Program-made: the position numbers and the translations under genes
NCBI GenBank assembly: GCA_002304925.1
Contig: DBPT01000016.1
Span: 46,973-76,364, forward strand
From: Prolixibacteraceae bacterium UBA1413
GTDB taxonomy: Bacteria; Bacteroidota; Bacteroidia; Bacteroidales; Prolixibacteraceae
DNA length: 29,392 bases
Reading direction: 5' to 3'
The notes under the pieces: generated by a model
Seen by the model: the letters and a program-made list of their open reading frames with translations, nothing else
Database searches by the model: none
Told to the model about the DNA's origin: nothing
In this document: positions 1-9,257 of the stretch, one piece after another
How positions within the stretch are numbered: position 1 is the first letter of the stretch
How the letters are laid out: every line of letters begins with the position of its first letter

Positions 1-1436
1 GCGGCTTCGCGTGCTGCTTGTTCTCTGGCTTTTTTCTCCTCCTCCAGCCTGTTCTTTTCTTCCGCCAGCCTCATCATCTCTTCCTCAATGGCATCGATCT
101 TATCCAGCATCTCTTCCGGATATTTTTCCGAGCTCTTGATTTTCAGGGCATCTTCATATCCCTTTCGGGCTTGTCTGTATTGTTGCTGTCTGAAAGCTTT
201 GTCCGCCGTTGCAATAGCTTCGTTATAAGCCTTTTGGGTTGCAGTAAGTTCGGCCATGATTGCTTCTGCCTCTGCGATTCTTTGAGCGGGATAGGGTTCA
301 CCGGGTTTGATCTTCAATGCATTCCGGTATCCCTCGATTGATCCGCTATATTGCTGTAAGTTAAAAAGTTGTTCGGCCGAAGCAACTGCCTCCTGGTACT
401 GTTTTTCAATCCGGGCCTGCTCTGCCTGAAGAGCTGCTTCCCGGGCAGTCTGCTCGGCCATAAGCCGGGCCTGTTCGGCAGCCTGCTTTTCCGCCAGAAG
501 CCGGACCTGTTCAGCTTCGGCTATGAGACGGTCTATTTCACTGATCCGGCCTGTGGAGTATGCGTCACCGGGCTTGAGATAGAGTGCCTGGGAGTAATTA
601 TCCCTGGAAGCAGGGTATTCCCTGGCAGTGAATTGCCGGTCGGCTTCCCTGATAAACTGGTTGTATTTTTCCGTGGTCTGTTTTTCCAGTTCCTCCTGAA
701 GTCCCAGGATGGCGATCAGATCATTAATTTCGGCAATCCGGTCTTTGGGATATTGTTCGTGGGGAAAAATCCGGCCGGCTGCCTTGTAGTCACCCAGGGA
801 CAATATGTACTCCCCCCTGTCGAATTCACTTGCTGCTTTAACCAGGAATTCGTCGTACTCCTTTTTCAATTCTGCCAGTTCGGCGGCAGTCAGCCGTTTC
901 AGCAGGTCATACTCCCGGGTCACATTCTGGGACTGGAGGATCGCCTGGTCGATCAGCTTTTTGATCTGGGGATTGTTGTAATAAATTTCAGGGATGAAAT
1001 TATCCACCGAGGGTGAATAAAATATCTTCATGATGGCATTTTCGGAAAAAGTGCGGTCAATTCCCTTGATTTCAGTAAACAGGGAAATGTCGACCGGGAA
1101 AGGCGGAAATTTGCGGTCCCTTCGGAGCACATCATTGGGAACATGCGTATTGATGGTCAGTTTCTGGGGAAAATTTTCAGGGCGGGTAAAAACAAGAACA
1201 TAATCGTTATTAAATTCAAACCGCAGGTTGAACCTGCCGTCGGGAAGCACCTGGTAATCCTTCATAGGTTGACCGTTTCGGGTCATTCTGATGATAGTGC
1301 CATCCACACTGCCCTGTTCCGTAGTGATCTTCCCCGAAAGAAAAAGCCCTCCCGCCTCCTCCTGTCCGGCTCCTTTCAAAGGTAAAAGAGAGATCAGGAG
1401 GATGACGGGGGCAAACATCCTGTAAAACTGTTTCAT
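1..1436 (-). CDS. Secreted repeat/coiled-coil protein, 3'-partial (C-terminus beyond window)
   Basis: Reading on the minus strand from the ATG at 1434-1436 gives 478 open codons that run off the left edge. Residues 1-24 form a signal peptide (hydrophobic VILLISLLPL core). Residues about 30-115 look like a small beta-rich domain resembling the carboxypeptidase regulatory-like fold. After that come four related units of about 50 residues (about 194-245, 258-307, 347-397, 404-453), each with a TPR-like helix pair, a Y..AL.IKPG-type segment and a closing YP..RI.EI..LI motif. Ala/Glu-rich coiled-coil stretches separate units 2 and 3 (about 307-346) and begin again at about 450. The protein is probably exported to the periplasm or outer membrane, acting as a scaffold. 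I do not recognise a named family and assign no function. It is divergent from the NhaC gene at 1585. Confidence 0.75.
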   Translation of the reverse strand, partial: MKQFYRMFAPVILLISLLPLKGAGQEEAGGLFLSGKITTEQGSVDGTIIRMTRNGQPMKDYQVLPDGRFNLRFEFNNDYVLVFTRPENFPQKLTINTHVPNDVLRRDRKFPPFPVDISLFTEIKGIDRTFSENAIMKIFYSPSVDNFIPEIYYNNPQIKKLIDQAILQSQNVTREYDLLKRLTAAELAELKKEYDEFLVKAASEFDRGEYILSLGDYKAAGRIFPHEQYPKDRIAEINDLIAILGLQEELEKQTTEKYNQFIREADRQFTAREYPASRDNYSQALYLKPGDAYSTGRISEIDRLIAEAEQVRLLAEKQAAEQARLMAEQTAREAALQAEQARIEKQYQEAVASAEQLFNLQQYSGSIEGYRNALKIKPGEPYPAQRIAEAEAIMAELTATQKAYNEAIATADKAFRQQQYRQARKGYEDALKIKSSEKYPEEMLDKIDAIEEEMMRLAEEKNRLEEEKKAREQAAREA

Positions 1437-1584
1437 ATTCCTATGCTTACCAAACAAAAACGCAAAATAAAAGAAATAATTATCTGCTTGTTTTTTTTGA
1501 TTCTAATCCCTCCATTTTTTGTGCCGGAAATTGGCGTTATGTCGGATTATTTGTGTTAGTTTGAATTAGCATGTAAAAAACAGG

Positions 1585-3078
1585 ATGAAAAAAGAGCGGG
1601 CGGAAGTTAAAATAACTATTTGGGAGGCGTTGATACCGCTGGTTGCTCTGATCGGGATGCTCACGGCCAATGTTTTTATTTTTGAGGACACGCTGGCCGG
1701 CTCGAACCAGATGGCATTGCTGCTGGCAGCGGCCATTGCTTCATTGTTGGCCTTCAGGTTGGGGATCAGTTGGAAAAGGATCCTGAAGAAGATGGTCAAT
1801 ACGATTCATTCCGCGATGCCTGCTATACTGATTTTGCTGATTATCGGTGCTTTGGCAGGTGCCTGGATGATCAGCGGGGTGGTTCCGGCCATGATCTATT
1901 ATGGCCTGGACATCATTTCGCCGCGTTTTTTTCTGGTTACGGCGGTAGTTGTGGGATCCATTGTCAGCGTGGCTACGGGGAGTTCCTGGTCGACCGTAGC
2001 CACCATCGGGGTGGCTTTATTGGGAATTGGCAAAGCCATCGGGATCAGCGATGCTGTTGTGGCGGGAGCGATCATCAGCGGGGCTTATTTCGGGGATAAG
2101 ATGTCCCCCCTGAGCGACACCACCAACCTGGCACCGGCCATGGCAGGCACCGATGTTTTTACCCATGTGAGATACATGGTATATACAACCACTCCCTCAG
2201 TGTTGCTTACCCTGGGGATTTTTCTTGTATTCGGCTTCAGTTATGATTTTTCAGAGATAACGGTCGATGTAACCAATACCCGTACCGTCATCGGGGAGAC
2301 TTTCAACATCAATCTCTGGCTGTTCTTGGTGCCGTTGTTTCTGTTAGCGATCATCATACTGAAGGTGCCTCCGTTGCCTGCTTTGCTGGCGGGAGCGCTG
2401 GCAGGCGCCCTTTTTGCCATCATTTTTCAGCCCCATATCATTGCTGAAGTTGCCGGAGGTTCGGGAAATCCCTTCAGGGACGGCTATCATGCTGCCATGC
2501 AGGCGATGTTCGGACAGGTGAATCTGACCACGAGAGACGCAGGTGTCAATGAATTGTTGAGCACCACGGGAATGCGGGGGATGCTGGATACCATCTGGCT
2601 GATTCTCTCGGCCATGATTTTCGGGGGAGCCATGGAAGCGGCCGGTTTTCTGCGGCGGATCACCCGGCCCATTATCCGGTATGCCAGAAGGCAGGGCTCT
2701 CTGGTGGCGGCCACCGTAGGAACCTGCATCTTTTTCAATTTTACTGCATCAGACCAGTATATCTCGATTGTCATTCCCGGCAGAATGTACCGGAAAGCCT
2801 ATGCGGACCAGGGATTGAAACCCGAAGTGCTGAGCCGTGCCCTGGAAGATGCAGGAACCATGACTTCCGTGTTGATCCCCTGGAATACCTGTGGAGCTAC
2901 CCAGTCCAGGGTGTTGGGCGTGGCCACCTTCGACTACCTGCCGTACTGTTTCCTTAACCTGATCAGCCCCCTGATGTCCATTTTCTTTGCTGTATTTAAC
3001 ATCAAAATAAGAAGAATAGACCAAAAATCATCCGGCCACGTACAACGAACAAAAAAAGAGGACGGGGAACCTATTTGA
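1585..3078 (+). CDS. nhaC: NhaC-family Na+/H+ antiporter
   Basis: 497 residues, the usual size for NhaC. The protein is almost entirely hydrophobic, with roughly 11-12 predicted membrane segments. Family signatures are visible: TGSSWSTVATIGVAL near residues 132-146 and GAYFGDKMSPLSDTTNLAPA at about 166-185, the polar stretch that forms the ion path, plus a second such region (FFNFTASDQYISIVIPGRMY) in the C-terminal half. Known role of the family: exchange of internal Na+ for external H+ across the inner membrane, or relatives exchanging malate/lactate, so the substrate is not certain. The start ATG at 1585 places the first helix correctly after a short charged cytoplasmic tail. The gene stands alone, divergent from the repeat protein and overlapping the AsmA-like gene tail to tail by 8 bases. 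Confidence 0.92.
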   Translation: MKKERAEVKITIWEALIPLVALIGMLTANVFIFEDTLAGSNQMALLLAAAIASLLAFRLGISWKRILKKMVNTIHSAMPAILILLIIGALAGAWMISGVVPAMIYYGLDIISPRFFLVTAVVVGSIVSVATGSSWSTVATIGVALLGIGKAIGISDAVVAGAIISGAYFGDKMSPLSDTTNLAPAMAGTDVFTHVRYMVYTTTPSVLLTLGIFLVFGFSYDFSEITVDVTNTRTVIGETFNINLWLFLVPLFLLAIIILKVPPLPALLAGALAGALFAIIFQPHIIAEVAGGSGNPFRDGYHAAMQAMFGQVNLTTRDAGVNELLSTTGMRGMLDTIWLILSAMIFGGAMEAAGFLRRITRPIIRYARRQGSLVAATVGTCIFFNFTASDQYISIVIPGRMYRKAYADQGLKPEVLSRALEDAGTMTSVLIPWNTCGATQSRVLGVATFDYLPYCFLNLISPLMSIFFAVFNIKIRRIDQKSSGHVQRTKKEDGEPI

Positions 3079-5587
3079 ACAGCTTTTTAAGCCCTTCCCC
3101 GATTTTGTTGATCGATTTCTGAATCTCCTCTTTTGCCGCACTACCGACCTCTTTTTTTACCATTCTTTTGGCTTCCGTCAGGTCAATTTTAACTTCCGGA
3201 TTATTTACCGGCCCCTTGATAGCGACGGCAACGGGTATGACTTTGATATTTTGTTGTCCGGGAAGAATGCCGATTGTATTTTGGACATTTGTACTCAGGG
3301 CATCGCGGTTGATCATGAAGTCGATGCTCATGTCAATGAGGTTTTCGGCATTCAGCTTCCCGGAGAACGTCGCTTCCTGTTCCGAGATCTTTGTTTTAAA
3401 AGGTTTCAGGAGCAGATTTCCGTTTTCAATGGTAAAACTGGCGGCGAAATCATCGATCTTGAGATCGCGGAGGCGCTCTTCGTTCAACACGCTTTTGATT
3501 TTGTTGAAGACCGGGGAATTGAGGATTTGCAGGTTCATGGTATTGAGTGATCCATATCCGTTCAGGCTACCCATCCTGAGTCCCATATTTTCGTCGAGCT
3601 GACCTTTCATCTGGATGCTGGTAGTGAATTTCCCTTTGCTCTGTGCGGCAATGGGAATGTAATTCCTGACCAGTTTCAGTGACCTGAAGGCAGTAGGGAT
3701 GTCAAAGCTGACCAGGTCGAGGGACAAATTGACCAATGGTGATTTCTCGGGCGTATTCTGGTAGGTGCCTGCAAGTTTCAGTTCACCGTCCATGATGTTC
3801 ATGTTCAGTCCTTTCAGGTCAAGTTTTCCGTCATTGACCTGTATCTGTCCTTTGATATTGCTGATGTTCAGCCTGTCGTACAATACTTTGCTGACGTCGG
3901 TCTGCAAGGTCAGGTTCATTCTTTCGGGGACTTCGAATGAAGAAGGTGCTGTTGATAGGGTATCGTCTGTTGGCCCTGAAGGAGGCTGTTTCGTCGGGCT
4001 TGCATCACTCCCGGCGGGTTTCATCATGCCCATCAGTTCATTCAGGTTCAGAAAATCAGATTTCAGAGATACGTTGCCGGTGAGGTTCCCTTTGTCAAAG
4101 AGGTAGGGATAGTAATCGGAGACCGATCCGGCCAGGGCGAAGTCACTCTGCCCGATTTTTACGTCCATTTGGCGGAGGTTCACCCTTTCGGGTGCAAAAT
4201 CGAGATTTCCGGAATGGACAGCCACAGGCATGGTCAGTTTGTTGCTTTCATACGAGAAATTGTTCAGGGCAATGATGCCGTCGGTTTTGATCTGCTCATA
4301 CTGCTTGTTTTCTATGGCCGACATGTTGCCGGCCACGCCGATGTTGACATCCAGCAATCCTGAAACCAGAACGCTGTCCATGGGAATGGCGTCCTTCAGA
4401 TGATCGAAATTCACCTTGCCGGTCAGATTGCCGGCAAAGCGCATATCTCCCAGAAGGTTGTCAAGTCCGAGGGATAAATCGAGGGGATTGTTCCTGACTT
4501 CGGCGTGGGCATCAGAAATGCGGAGGGAAGTCAGTTCAAAGCCTCCCTGTGGTTTTGTTATAGCAAGCTTTGCGCTTACATTCCGGATCTCTTCAGGCAA
4601 TCCGGCATATTGCAGATTTCCGTCTGAAAGGCGGAACATCAGGTTAAGAGCGGGATAACTCTCTTCAGCGTTAAATCCCTTGAAAGATCCGGAAAGGTCG
4701 GCCTTCCCCTTTGCCCTGAGGTCTTTCAGATAATGTTCATAATCAGTGGGTACAAGGGATAAGAAATCGGCCAGTTCTGATACTTTCGATACAAACCGGA
4801 GGTCAAAGAGGATGGAATCGCCGGGGATTGAGAATGTTCCGTCCACGGCGAGGGGCAATTCGTTCACCAGCAATTCACTTTCGCCGAACCTGAAATTCCA
4901 GGTGTCAAAATTGATGTCGAGGGCTGACTTCAGGGTAAGCCGTTTGTCGGCGATATAGGAGACGGAATCGTAAATGAGGTTGAATTGTCCGGCGGCGCCT
5001 TCTGCTTTCAGACGGGTACTGCTGCCGTACATGTCCCCCTTCAGCGCCAGGTTAATATCGTTGAATCCGACAAAAAGGGGAAGTAGGAGGTCGGTATAGG
5101 TAACCTGGCTATGGTTGATGACGATTTTGTTCAGTTCCATGCCGAAGGAGCTTTCACTCCCTTCCTGTGCCGGGGAGGTGCTTTCCTCTTCTTCAGGAAA
5201 GATGTCCCAGTTGGCAAGCTCCTTTTCATTAACCTGCAGCATTAACCTGGCGTCGTCGATGATGAGTTCGTTAAGCGTCAGATTCCCGGGTGTCAGCAGG
5301 TCAAACAATCCGAATGTGGAGGAGAGTGATTTTATGTGGAGCAGGGTATCCCCGGCGAAGGAATCTTCTCCGGTGATCACCACATTCCGCAGTGAAATTG
5401 CGGCTTTGGGGAAATTCCTGATCACGGACAACCTGAAGTCGTCAAAGGAGACCTCTGCCCTGAGGTTTTTGTTGATGGTGCTTTTGGTTTTTTCCAGCAA
5501 GGCATCACGGAACAAAAACGGGGAGAGCAGCAGGGTCGTTACCAGTAGTAATGCCACGACGGCAGCAATGATATAGCCCTTTTTCAT
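3071..5587 (-). CDS. AsmA-family protein
   Basis: 838 residues. An N-terminal membrane anchor (residues about 5-28, IIAAVVALLLVTTLLLSPFL) is followed by the typical AsmA start, in which a conserved FRxxLxxxVxxxLN-like segment leads to many short beta-strand repeats with the pattern hydrophobic-x-L-x-G-x. The region from about residue 560 to 800 matches the AsmA C-terminal part (LNGYGSLNTMNLQI, NGNLLLKPFKTKI, MSIDFMINRDAL). It ends in an amphipathic Lys-rich helix. AsmA-like proteins are inner-membrane-anchored periplasmic proteins, now viewed as bridge-like lipid carriers affecting outer-membrane lipid balance; that role here is inference from family membership. The start lies 22 bases downstream of the cinA stop, so the two are probably cotranscribed. 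Its stop overlaps the convergent nhaC stop. Confidence 0.88.
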   Translation of the reverse strand: MKKGYIIAAVVALLLVTTLLLSPFLFRDALLEKTKSTINKNLRAEVSFDDFRLSVIRNFPKAAISLRNVVITGEDSFAGDTLLHIKSLSSTFGLFDLLTPGNLTLNELIIDDARLMLQVNEKELANWDIFPEEEESTSPAQEGSESSFGMELNKIVINHSQVTYTDLLLPLFVGFNDINLALKGDMYGSSTRLKAEGAAGQFNLIYDSVSYIADKRLTLKSALDINFDTWNFRFGESELLVNELPLAVDGTFSIPGDSILFDLRFVSKVSELADFLSLVPTDYEHYLKDLRAKGKADLSGSFKGFNAEESYPALNLMFRLSDGNLQYAGLPEEIRNVSAKLAITKPQGGFELTSLRISDAHAEVRNNPLDLSLGLDNLLGDMRFAGNLTGKVNFDHLKDAIPMDSVLVSGLLDVNIGVAGNMSAIENKQYEQIKTDGIIALNNFSYESNKLTMPVAVHSGNLDFAPERVNLRQMDVKIGQSDFALAGSVSDYYPYLFDKGNLTGNVSLKSDFLNLNELMGMMKPAGSDASPTKQPPSGPTDDTLSTAPSSFEVPERMNLTLQTDVSKVLYDRLNISNIKGQIQVNDGKLDLKGLNMNIMDGELKLAGTYQNTPEKSPLVNLSLDLVSFDIPTAFRSLKLVRNYIPIAAQSKGKFTTSIQMKGQLDENMGLRMGSLNGYGSLNTMNLQILNSPVFNKIKSVLNEERLRDLKIDDFAASFTIENGNLLLKPFKTKISEQEATFSGKLNAENLIDMSIDFMINRDALSTNVQNTIGILPGQQNIKVIPVAVAIKGPVNNPEVKIDLTEAKRMVKKEVGSAAKEEIQKSINKIGEGLKKLFK

Positions 5588-5609
5588 TTTTTATTTTATA
5601 ACTGTTGAA

Positions 5610-6851
5610 CTATTCCTGTACGATAAGTTTACGCAGAAGTTGCAACGCGGATTGTGATGCCCGCGTAATATTTTTCTCTCTGTCATTTCCGAAAACGAAT
5701 TTTTCACAAAAAAATTTTGCCGGACCCGTTGCTGCAATCCAAATAGTTCCGACAGGTTTTTCTGCAGAGCCTCCCTGGGGTCCAGCAATTCCTGTTGTAG
5801 CCAGAGCGTAGGTGGTTTTCATCAAGGTTGCTGCCCCGCGTGCCATTTCCAGGGCTGTTTCACGGCTCACGGCGCCGTGGTTGCGGAGGGTTTCGGGATT
5901 CACACGGAGAAGTGCGGTTTTCAACTGGTTCGAATAGGCGGTGACGGAGCCTGAAAACCAGGCGGAACATCCCGGTGTCAGGGTGATCAGGTGTGCGATA
6001 TTGCCTCCGGTACAACTCTCGGCCACTGATAGGGTGGCTTTTCTTTGCGCGAGCACTCTTCCGATGGCCAGGGCCAGGGTTTCATCATCGTACCCGTAAA
6101 CGGCGTCTCCGACGAGGGGTAAAAGAAGAGCGATCTGCCGGTCAATTTCCGCTTTGAGTGCCTCAAGGTCTGATCCGGAGGCGCTGAGTCTGAGCCGTAC
6201 GGCCATCGGACTGGGAAGGTAGGCTAACCGGATATGGGAAGGCAGGGCATTTTCCCAGGTTTCAATTTTTTCGGCCAGCACCGATTCGGGAATTCCCTGG
6301 GTCAGAACGGTTTTGTGAAAGATGGCTCCTGTGCGCCCTGTCGCGATGAGCCGGGGAAGGATTTCTCCGGTCATCATGGTTTCCATTTCGTGGGGTACCC
6401 CCGGCATGGAGATATAAATTACAGAATCCTTTTCGAACCACATGCCCGGTGCAGTGCCATTTTTGTTGGGAATGACGGTGCAGGAGCGGGGCACCAAGGC
6501 CTGATCGCGGTTCAGCCGGTTCAGGGGAATCCCTCTGTTTTTGAAACGCTCTGAGATGAAATCGAATGTTGCCTGGTGAAAAACCAGTGTGGTTCCGAAG
6601 AAATCGCAAAGGCACTTTTTGGTGATGTCGTCTTTCGTGGGGCCCAGGCCTCCCGTCATCAGCACCAGGTCGCACCGCTTCCCTGCGTCGGCGAGGGCGG
6701 CGTGAATGTCACCGGCATGGTCCCGGATGGAAACGATGCGGTTGGTTTCAATTCCCGATAGAGTGAGCTGACGTGAAATCCATGCCGAATTGGTGTCTGA
6801 TACCTGTCCGATCACAATCTCATCGCCGATGATGATGATTTCAGCTTTCAT
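5610..6851 (-). CDS. cinA: CinA family protein (competence/damage-inducible; NMN deamidase / ADP-ribose pyrophosphatase)
   Basis: 413 residues, full length for CinA. The N-terminal MoCF-biosynthesis-like domain (residues 1-170) carries the start MKAEIIIIGDEIVIGQVSDTN and MTGGLGPTKDDITKK. The C-terminal CinA amidohydrolase domain (about 250-405) carries SVAESCTGGNIAHLIT, whose Ser is the usual nucleophile, and TTGIAGPQGG. Known family reactions are deamidation of nicotinamide mononucleotide to nicotinate mononucleotide, recycling NAD by-products, and hydrolysis of ADP-ribose; the competence name is historical. It sits 37 bases after the GH92 gene and 22 bases before the AsmA-like gene, so it is likely part of one minus-strand transcript, without an obvious functional link to either neighbour. 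Confidence 0.95.
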   Translation of the reverse strand: MKAEIIIIGDEIVIGQVSDTNSAWISRQLTLSGIETNRIVSIRDHAGDIHAALADAGKRCDLVLMTGGLGPTKDDITKKCLCDFFGTTLVFHQATFDFISERFKNRGIPLNRLNRDQALVPRSCTVIPNKNGTAPGMWFEKDSVIYISMPGVPHEMETMMTGEILPRLIATGRTGAIFHKTVLTQGIPESVLAEKIETWENALPSHIRLAYLPSPMAVRLRLSASGSDLEALKAEIDRQIALLLPLVGDAVYGYDDETLALAIGRVLAQRKATLSVAESCTGGNIAHLITLTPGCSAWFSGSVTAYSNQLKTALLRVNPETLRNHGAVSRETALEMARGAATLMKTTYALATTGIAGPQGGSAEKPVGTIWIAATGPAKFFCEKFVFGNDREKNITRASQSALQLLRKLIVQE

Positions 6852-6888
6852 TCCTGGTAATAATTATCTGACGACCTGATGAATCTGA

Positions 6889-9150
6889 TCACCGGAATTC
6901 CGATACCGGTCTGTTCCGGGGATTCTTCCCGAAATCTTCATTGGGGGTACTTCCCATTTCGAGTTCCAAAACGCCTCCTCTGAGGATATCGTTGTGGGTG
7001 ATATAACTCTTTTCCCAGGGCGATCCGTTCAGCCGTGCTGACCGGATGTAGATTCTGTCAGGGCCGTTGTTCAGGGCTTTGACAGTAAACCGTTTTCCAT
7101 TGGTAAGGTGAAGTGTTGCCTCCTCATGGAGGGGGCTGCCCAGGACGTATGCTGAATTGACGGGATTCACGGGATAGAATCCAAGGGAGGAGAAGATATA
7201 CCATGCTGACATCTGGCCACAGTCTTCATTGCCGCAGATGCCGTCGGGTGTGTCGTGGTAAAGATGTTCCAGGATGTACCTGACTTTTTCGGCGCTTTTC
7301 CATTGCCGGCCCGCATAAGCATACAGGTAGACGGTATGGTGGCTGGGTTCGTTACCGTGGGCATACTGGCCTATCAATCCCGAAATGTCGGGAGAAGCGC
7401 CTTCGTTCAATTCCGAACTGATCAGGAAGAGTGAATCAAGCCGGTTAATGAAGCGGTCATCCCCGCCCAGGAGAGAAATCAATCCTTCCACATCGGTGGG
7501 AACCATCCATAAATATTGCCAGGCATTCCCTTCCGTGTAATTTCCCTGTTCATGGAGGGTGAAGACCGGGTGGAACGGAATACTCCAGCTTCCGTCATAG
7601 TTTTTCCCCCTGAAAAAACCTACGGCAGGATCGAAATAGTGACGGTAATAGCCGGCCCTTTCTTTAAATAGCAAGTAATCCTCCTCTTTGCCCAGGGCTT
7701 TGGCTGCCCGTGAAACAGCCCAGTCATCCACGGCATATTCAAGTCCTTTGGAAACCGATTCGCGCACGGAGTCTGCGGCCACCCATCCGATGGAGTTCAC
7801 AAATTTCAGCCCGTCACCGTCATCTGATAGTGCTGTGTTTTTCATTGCTTCGAAGGCTTTGTCCCTGTCGAAGGTTCCGATATCCTTCAGGATGGCATCG
7901 GCAATCACCGGAATCGAGTGATTCCCTACCATGGTTCCTGTTTCATTTCCCATGAGATGCCATACCGGAAGGCTTCCCTGCTGTTCATAGATGGCAAGCA
8001 TGGAATTCACAAAGTCGCTGACCCGCTGAGGGTCAAGCAGCGTGTAAAGGGGGTGGGCCGCCCGGTAGGTATCCCAGAGTGAAAACACGGAATAATTCTG
8101 AAAACTGGCATTCCTGTAAACTTCTTTGTCGCTTCCCCGGTAATCGCCGTTGACATCGTTAAAGAGCGACGGATGGATCATCAGGTGATACATCGCCGTG
8201 TAAAAGGTTCTCAATTGGGAAGTATCACGCGTTTTTACCTCTATTCGGGAGAGTTCCCGGTTCCATTTGTCACGGGCTGAGGAAACCACCATCCCGAAAT
8301 CCCAACCGGGGATCTCTCCGTCGATGTTGGCGCGGGCATTCTCTTCCGAAACCGGCGAGATGCCTGCTTTTATCATAATTTGTTTTTTTACGGGAGGATA
8401 GAAGGTCAGCACTCCTTTCATAGCTTTTGAGGTATCACCAGGGGTAATTTCGCTCAGGTCGGGGGAAAAGAGGCGGATTTCATCCGGTTTTTCCGACAGT
8501 TCCAGGGCAAACCAGAGCCGCTGATCGGGCGCCCATCCACGGGAATAACGATATCCTGAAAGCAAAGCATCCCCGTTGGGCTTGAGTTCCGCGGCAGTGA
8601 CCATGTCCCATCCTATGCCCTGTCGCAGGTCGATGATGATGCGCGCTGTATCCCCTTCCGGAAAAGTGTACCGGTGGAATCCGACCCGCTCCGAAGCAGT
8701 AACTTCCGCTTTTATCCCGTAAGTTTCCAGATCAACGGAATAAAATCCGGGAAAGGCTTTCTCTCCTTCATGGGAGTAAAAAGAGGCATACCCGCCGGAA
8801 ATATCCTCCTGTCGGCCGGGGAGGAGCCTGAGCTTGCCAGTATATGGCATCAGATGAAGATCTCCCAGGTCCCCAATGCCTGTTCCGCTCAGGTGTAAAT
8901 GGGAAAAACCGGTCAGGATGCTGTCGGAATAATGATATCCTGAACACCAGTCCCACCCTTTGATGAAATTCACGGGGCCCAGTTGAACCGCACCATACGG
9001 GACACTGGCTCCCGGAAAAACATGACCGTGGAAATCAGTTCCGATAAAGGGATCGACATAGTCGACAGGATGAAAACCCGCATCCGGCCTGTTGCATGCC
9101 ACCAGGGCAGACAAAAGGAAAAAAGCTGCTGATAGCCTGATCTTCTGCAT
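6889..9150 (-). CDS. GH92 family alpha-mannosidase, lipoprotein
   Basis: 753 residues, the normal length for GH92. The N-terminus MQKIRLSAAFFLLSALVAC is a type II signal with lipobox LVAC, so the enzyme is probably anchored to a membrane facing the periplasm or the cell surface. The GH92 hallmark start is clear: YVDPFIGTDFHGHVFPGASV, GAVQLGP, and GFSHLHLSGTG at about 82-92. The C-terminal half has the conserved GNEPSHHTVYLYAYAG and GNEDCGQMSAWYIFSSLGFY motifs. Characterised GH92 enzymes are calcium-dependent exo-alpha-mannosidases, most often alpha-1,2, acting on N-glycan or yeast mannan branches; the exact linkage cannot be read here. No SusC/SusD pair is nearby, so this is not a classical polysaccharide utilisation locus. 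It lies downstream of the thioredoxin gene but behind a terminator hairpin. Confidence 0.95.
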   Translation of the reverse strand: MQKIRLSAAFFLLSALVACNRPDAGFHPVDYVDPFIGTDFHGHVFPGASVPYGAVQLGPVNFIKGWDWCSGYHYSDSILTGFSHLHLSGTGIGDLGDLHLMPYTGKLRLLPGRQEDISGGYASFYSHEGEKAFPGFYSVDLETYGIKAEVTASERVGFHRYTFPEGDTARIIIDLRQGIGWDMVTAAELKPNGDALLSGYRYSRGWAPDQRLWFALELSEKPDEIRLFSPDLSEITPGDTSKAMKGVLTFYPPVKKQIMIKAGISPVSEENARANIDGEIPGWDFGMVVSSARDKWNRELSRIEVKTRDTSQLRTFYTAMYHLMIHPSLFNDVNGDYRGSDKEVYRNASFQNYSVFSLWDTYRAAHPLYTLLDPQRVSDFVNSMLAIYEQQGSLPVWHLMGNETGTMVGNHSIPVIADAILKDIGTFDRDKAFEAMKNTALSDDGDGLKFVNSIGWVAADSVRESVSKGLEYAVDDWAVSRAAKALGKEEDYLLFKERAGYYRHYFDPAVGFFRGKNYDGSWSIPFHPVFTLHEQGNYTEGNAWQYLWMVPTDVEGLISLLGGDDRFINRLDSLFLISSELNEGASPDISGLIGQYAHGNEPSHHTVYLYAYAGRQWKSAEKVRYILEHLYHDTPDGICGNEDCGQMSAWYIFSSLGFYPVNPVNSAYVLGSPLHEEATLHLTNGKRFTVKALNNGPDRIYIRSARLNGSPWEKSYITHNDILRGGVLELEMGSTPNEDFGKNPRNRPVSEFR

Positions 9151-9186
9151 GATTCGATTTTTTTTTTTTGAAACAGCCGAAAGTAC

Positions 9187-9214
9187 AAAAAAATACCGGC
9201 GCAGGCCGGTATTT
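9187..9214 (-). terminator. Rho-independent terminator after the thioredoxin gene
   Basis: A perfect 10-bp inverted repeat (AAATACCGGC at 9191-9200 and its complement at 9205-9214) closes a 4-base loop. On the minus strand it is followed directly by a run of T (complement of aaaa at 9187-9190, adding to the T's of the stem). It lies 43 bases past the thioredoxin stop and before the GH92 start, so it should separate the two transcripts. Confidence 0.8.
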
Positions 9215-9257
9215 CATCCATTAAAAATTTTACGATCGTATAACTATTGGAGTAATC

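Noticed and set aside
3168..3602. Plus-strand frames inside the AsmA-like gene
   Set aside because: They lie wholly opposite a well-supported gene and show no domain or signal; they are shadow frames.
6889..9150. GH92 gene as part of a polysaccharide utilisation locus
   Set aside because: No SusC/SusD pair, sensor regulator or other glycoside hydrolase adjoins it; its neighbours are housekeeping genes.
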